Below are positions 5,483 to 7,005 of a DNA stretch of 7,005 nucleotides, piece after piece. The position numbers and the translations under genes are program-made. The notes under the pieces were generated by a model that saw nothing but the letters and a program-made list of their open reading frames with translations, did no database searches and was not told where the DNA came from. The stretch is from Alphaproteobacteria bacterium (GTDB lineage Bacteria; Pseudomonadota; Alphaproteobacteria; UBA3830). Location of the stretch: assembly GCA_017416635.1 (NCBI GenBank), contig JAFQBQ010000078.1:1-7005 (forward strand), written 5' to 3'. Position 1 is the stretch's first letter; each line of letters begins with the position of its first letter.

Positions 5483-6759
5483 TGTATTCTGGCGATCTGT
5501 CTTTGCTTCCGCAATGTTTTGAGAGAGAGATGGATCGCTTGATTTATTTCTACAATAAATATTATAAAAAAAACGAGTTCAACAGTATTTGCGTTGCGGT
5601 TTCAGGTGGCGCGGACAGTGTTACTTTGCTCTTGCTTCTCGAAAAATGGTGTCGACAAAATAATTGGAAATTATATTGCGTCACTGTCGATCATCAGTTG
5701 CGAGAAGAGTCCATTGAAGAGGCGCTGTACGTAAAATCTTTATGCGATAAATTGAATGTTCCGCATACAATATTAAAATGGGAACATGAACAAATTGAAA
5801 ATCACGGACATTTAGAAAGTGCTGCGCGAGAGGCTAGATACAATCTTCTAAAACACTTCTGCAAAGAAAAAAATGTAAATTTCATCGCTACAGGACATAA
5901 TTGGAACGATCAACTTGAAACATACGAATTAAGAAAAGATTTCGGAAGCGGTGACATCGGTTTGGCAGGAATGAGTCAGGTACGCTCGATTGATTCCGAT
6001 TTGGTCATATTGCGTCCGCTGCTTCCTTTTTTTAAAAAGGACTTTGAAAAATTTTTAACGTTGAATCATGTCGAATGGAAAACCGACTTCATGAATTTTG
6101 ATGAAAATTTTCAGAGAGTTAAAGCACGGAATCGGATTAATCAGTATTCTGAGGAAAAAATTTCAGAAATTTCGTACGAAATAGAAAAATACGGAAAAGC
6201 GCGGTATCAAATAGAAAAGTTCGCTGTCTTTTTTATAAAAAATTACTGTAAGTTTTCGCAATTTGGATTTTGCGAAATAAATATGGATGAATTTTTGAAA
6301 ATGTCGGAAGATGTTCAGGCTGAAATTTTGCGGAAAATTATTTGGGATGTCGGCGGGAAATTTTATCCTACGCAAATATCTATAAATTCAGTCTCAGATA
6401 TCATTAATCGAAAAATGAACACTGTTGGCCGTTGCCTTATTAAGGTTAAGAAGAAAACCATATTTATTTTTAGAGAAAACAGAAATATTGAAAGAATAAT
6501 TCTGAAAAATGAACAACATGATGTCATTTGGGATAATCGTTTCAGAATAAAAATTGCCGAAAATTGTTTCAATGGAGTGATTTTTTCGGCAAATGAGGAA
6601 TACGCAACGGAAATACCGCTGCTGGCGTTGCATGGATTCCCTTGTTTATATGAAAATCATAAAGTAAAATATAGTTTGGATTTGTGGACAAAGCATATGG
6701 TTTCTGTGATTCATAAACCAGAGCTTTGGGACGTATATTGCGGAGTAGATTGTGGGTAA
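5482..6759 (+). CDS. tilS: tRNA(Ile)-lysidine synthetase
   Basis: TilS uses ATP to attach lysine to C34 of the CAU-anticodon tRNA-Ile, changing it to read AUA and to be charged with Ile; it is cytoplasmic and normally essential. The 425 residues match family length. Seen: the PP-loop SGGADS at 41-46, TVDHQLREES at 68-77, ESAAREARY at 112-120, the TGHNWNDQLET segment at 137-147 followed by GSGDIGLAGM, LRPLLPF, and a WKTDFMNFDENFQR segment at 199-211 like the usual W-x-D-x-x-N. The C-terminal half is lysine, asparagine and phenylalanine rich and poorly conserved, with IPLLALHGFP near 378 where the C-terminal domain should end. The usual DDQ is NDQ and the following LLRL-type helix is YELRKD. 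The ATG overlaps the cpoB stop (TAATG) and has only a weak GAAG site, so it likely depends on coupled translation. Its AUA-decoding role suits an AT-rich genome. Confidence 0.93.
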   Translation: MYSGDLSLLPQCFEREMDRLIYFYNKYYKKNEFNSICVAVSGGADSVTLLLLLEKWCRQNNWKLYCVTVDHQLREESIEEALYVKSLCDKLNVPHTILKWEHEQIENHGHLESAAREARYNLLKHFCKEKNVNFIATGHNWNDQLETYELRKDFGSGDIGLAGMSQVRSIDSDLVILRPLLPFFKKDFEKFLTLNHVEWKTDFMNFDENFQRVKARNRINQYSEEKISEISYEIEKYGKARYQIEKFAVFFIKNYCKFSQFGFCEINMDEFLKMSEDVQAEILRKIIWDVGGKFYPTQISINSVSDIINRKMNTVGRCLIKVKKKTIFIFRENRNIERIILKNEQHDVIWDNRFRIKIAENCFNGVIFSANEEYATEIPLLALHGFPCLYENHKVKYSLDLWTKHMVSVIHKPELWDVYCGVDCG

Positions 6760-7005
6760 AAATTTCAAAGGCTTAACAGTGTGGATTGCCGTCGGCTGTT
6801 TCTTGTTTATTTTGGCTCAGGCATTTTCAAATAATTATGACGAAACTTCGACTGTTCCATACTCGGAGTTTTTGAACGATGTCGATAATGGTAAGGTTTC
6901 GCAAGCTGTAATACGAGGATTTACCGTTAATGCTTTGTATTCTGACGGGCATACGGTTGTTACGTATAATCCGCAAGATTTGAATCTTGTTCAGCGATTG
7001 CTCGA
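6752..7005 (+). CDS. ftsH: ATP-dependent zinc metalloprotease FtsH, N-terminal part (3' end outside window)
   Basis: FtsH is a membrane-anchored AAA+ hexameric protease that degrades membrane and short-lived regulatory proteins. Only the first 84 codons are present. Seen: a short basic N-terminus (GKNFKG), a first transmembrane segment at about residues 8-25 (LTVWIAVGCFLFILAQAF), the periplasmic domain opening TVPYSEFLNDVDNGKVSQAVI, and YNPQDLNLVQRLL, which match the ordinary FtsH N-terminal domain (PYSxFLxxVxxGxV, DPNLVxRL). The AAA, Walker and HEXXH zinc motifs lie beyond the edge and cannot be checked. The start is a GTG at 6752 that overlaps tilS by 8 bases, with CGGAG (6741-6745) 6 bases upstream; no ATG suits better. 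tilS-ftsH adjacency is a common bacterial arrangement and supports the call. Confidence 0.92.
   Translation, partial: MGKNFKGLTVWIAVGCFLFILAQAFSNNYDETSTVPYSEFLNDVDNGKVSQAVIRGFTVNALYSDGHTVVTYNPQDLNLVQRLL

Noticed and set aside
6163..6633. Three - strand frames inside the 3' half of tilS
   Set aside because: They come from the A-rich coding strand giving Phe/Ile-rich antisense translations; no independent support.

Overview
This is an AT-rich, tightly packed stretch with every recognisable gene on the + strand. Gene content and order point to an alphaproteobacterium, and the compact layout and base composition would fit a host-associated lineage such as the Holosporales. The lineage is an inference from gene order and protein style, not a match I could run. 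No mobile element, CRISPR array, tRNA or rRNA was seen.

Layout. At the left edge is the C-terminal tail of an unrecognised gene, which overlaps the start of an exported LD-carboxypeptidase (S66 family). A gap of about 225 bases follows. It holds a possible 28-codon ORF, an AT-rich dyad and a plausible promoter. Next come two central carbon genes, transketolase (tkt) and glyceraldehyde-3-phosphate dehydrogenase (gap), joined by a stop/start overlap. They are followed by the exonuclease VII small subunit (xseB) and a YggT-family membrane protein, again overlapping. After a 58-base gap with an extended -10 element and a strong ribosome binding site comes the envelope protein cpoB. It overlaps tilS (tRNA-Ile lysidine synthetase), and tilS overlaps the start of ftsH (membrane AAA+ protease), which runs off the right edge.

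How the genes work together. The genes fall into cotranscribed blocks rather than one pathway. tkt and gap share glyceraldehyde-3-phosphate, the point where the non-oxidative pentose phosphate pathway meets lower glycolysis. LD-carboxypeptidase and CpoB both act on the cell envelope or peptidoglycan. tilS-ftsH is a widely conserved pair, and cpoB-tilS-ftsH is the usual downstream end of the alphaproteobacterial tol-pal region. Here tol-pal itself is not adjacent: xseB-yggT sits where pal would be expected.

The window is mostly ordinary housekeeping content, and I do not see a new multi-gene system. The points most worth a second look are substitutions in the thiamine diphosphate/Mg2+ motifs of transketolase, a signal peptide on a normally cytoplasmic enzyme family, a CxxC motif in CpoB, repeated TAATG coupling between unrelated genes, and the unexplained short ORF between ldcA and tkt.
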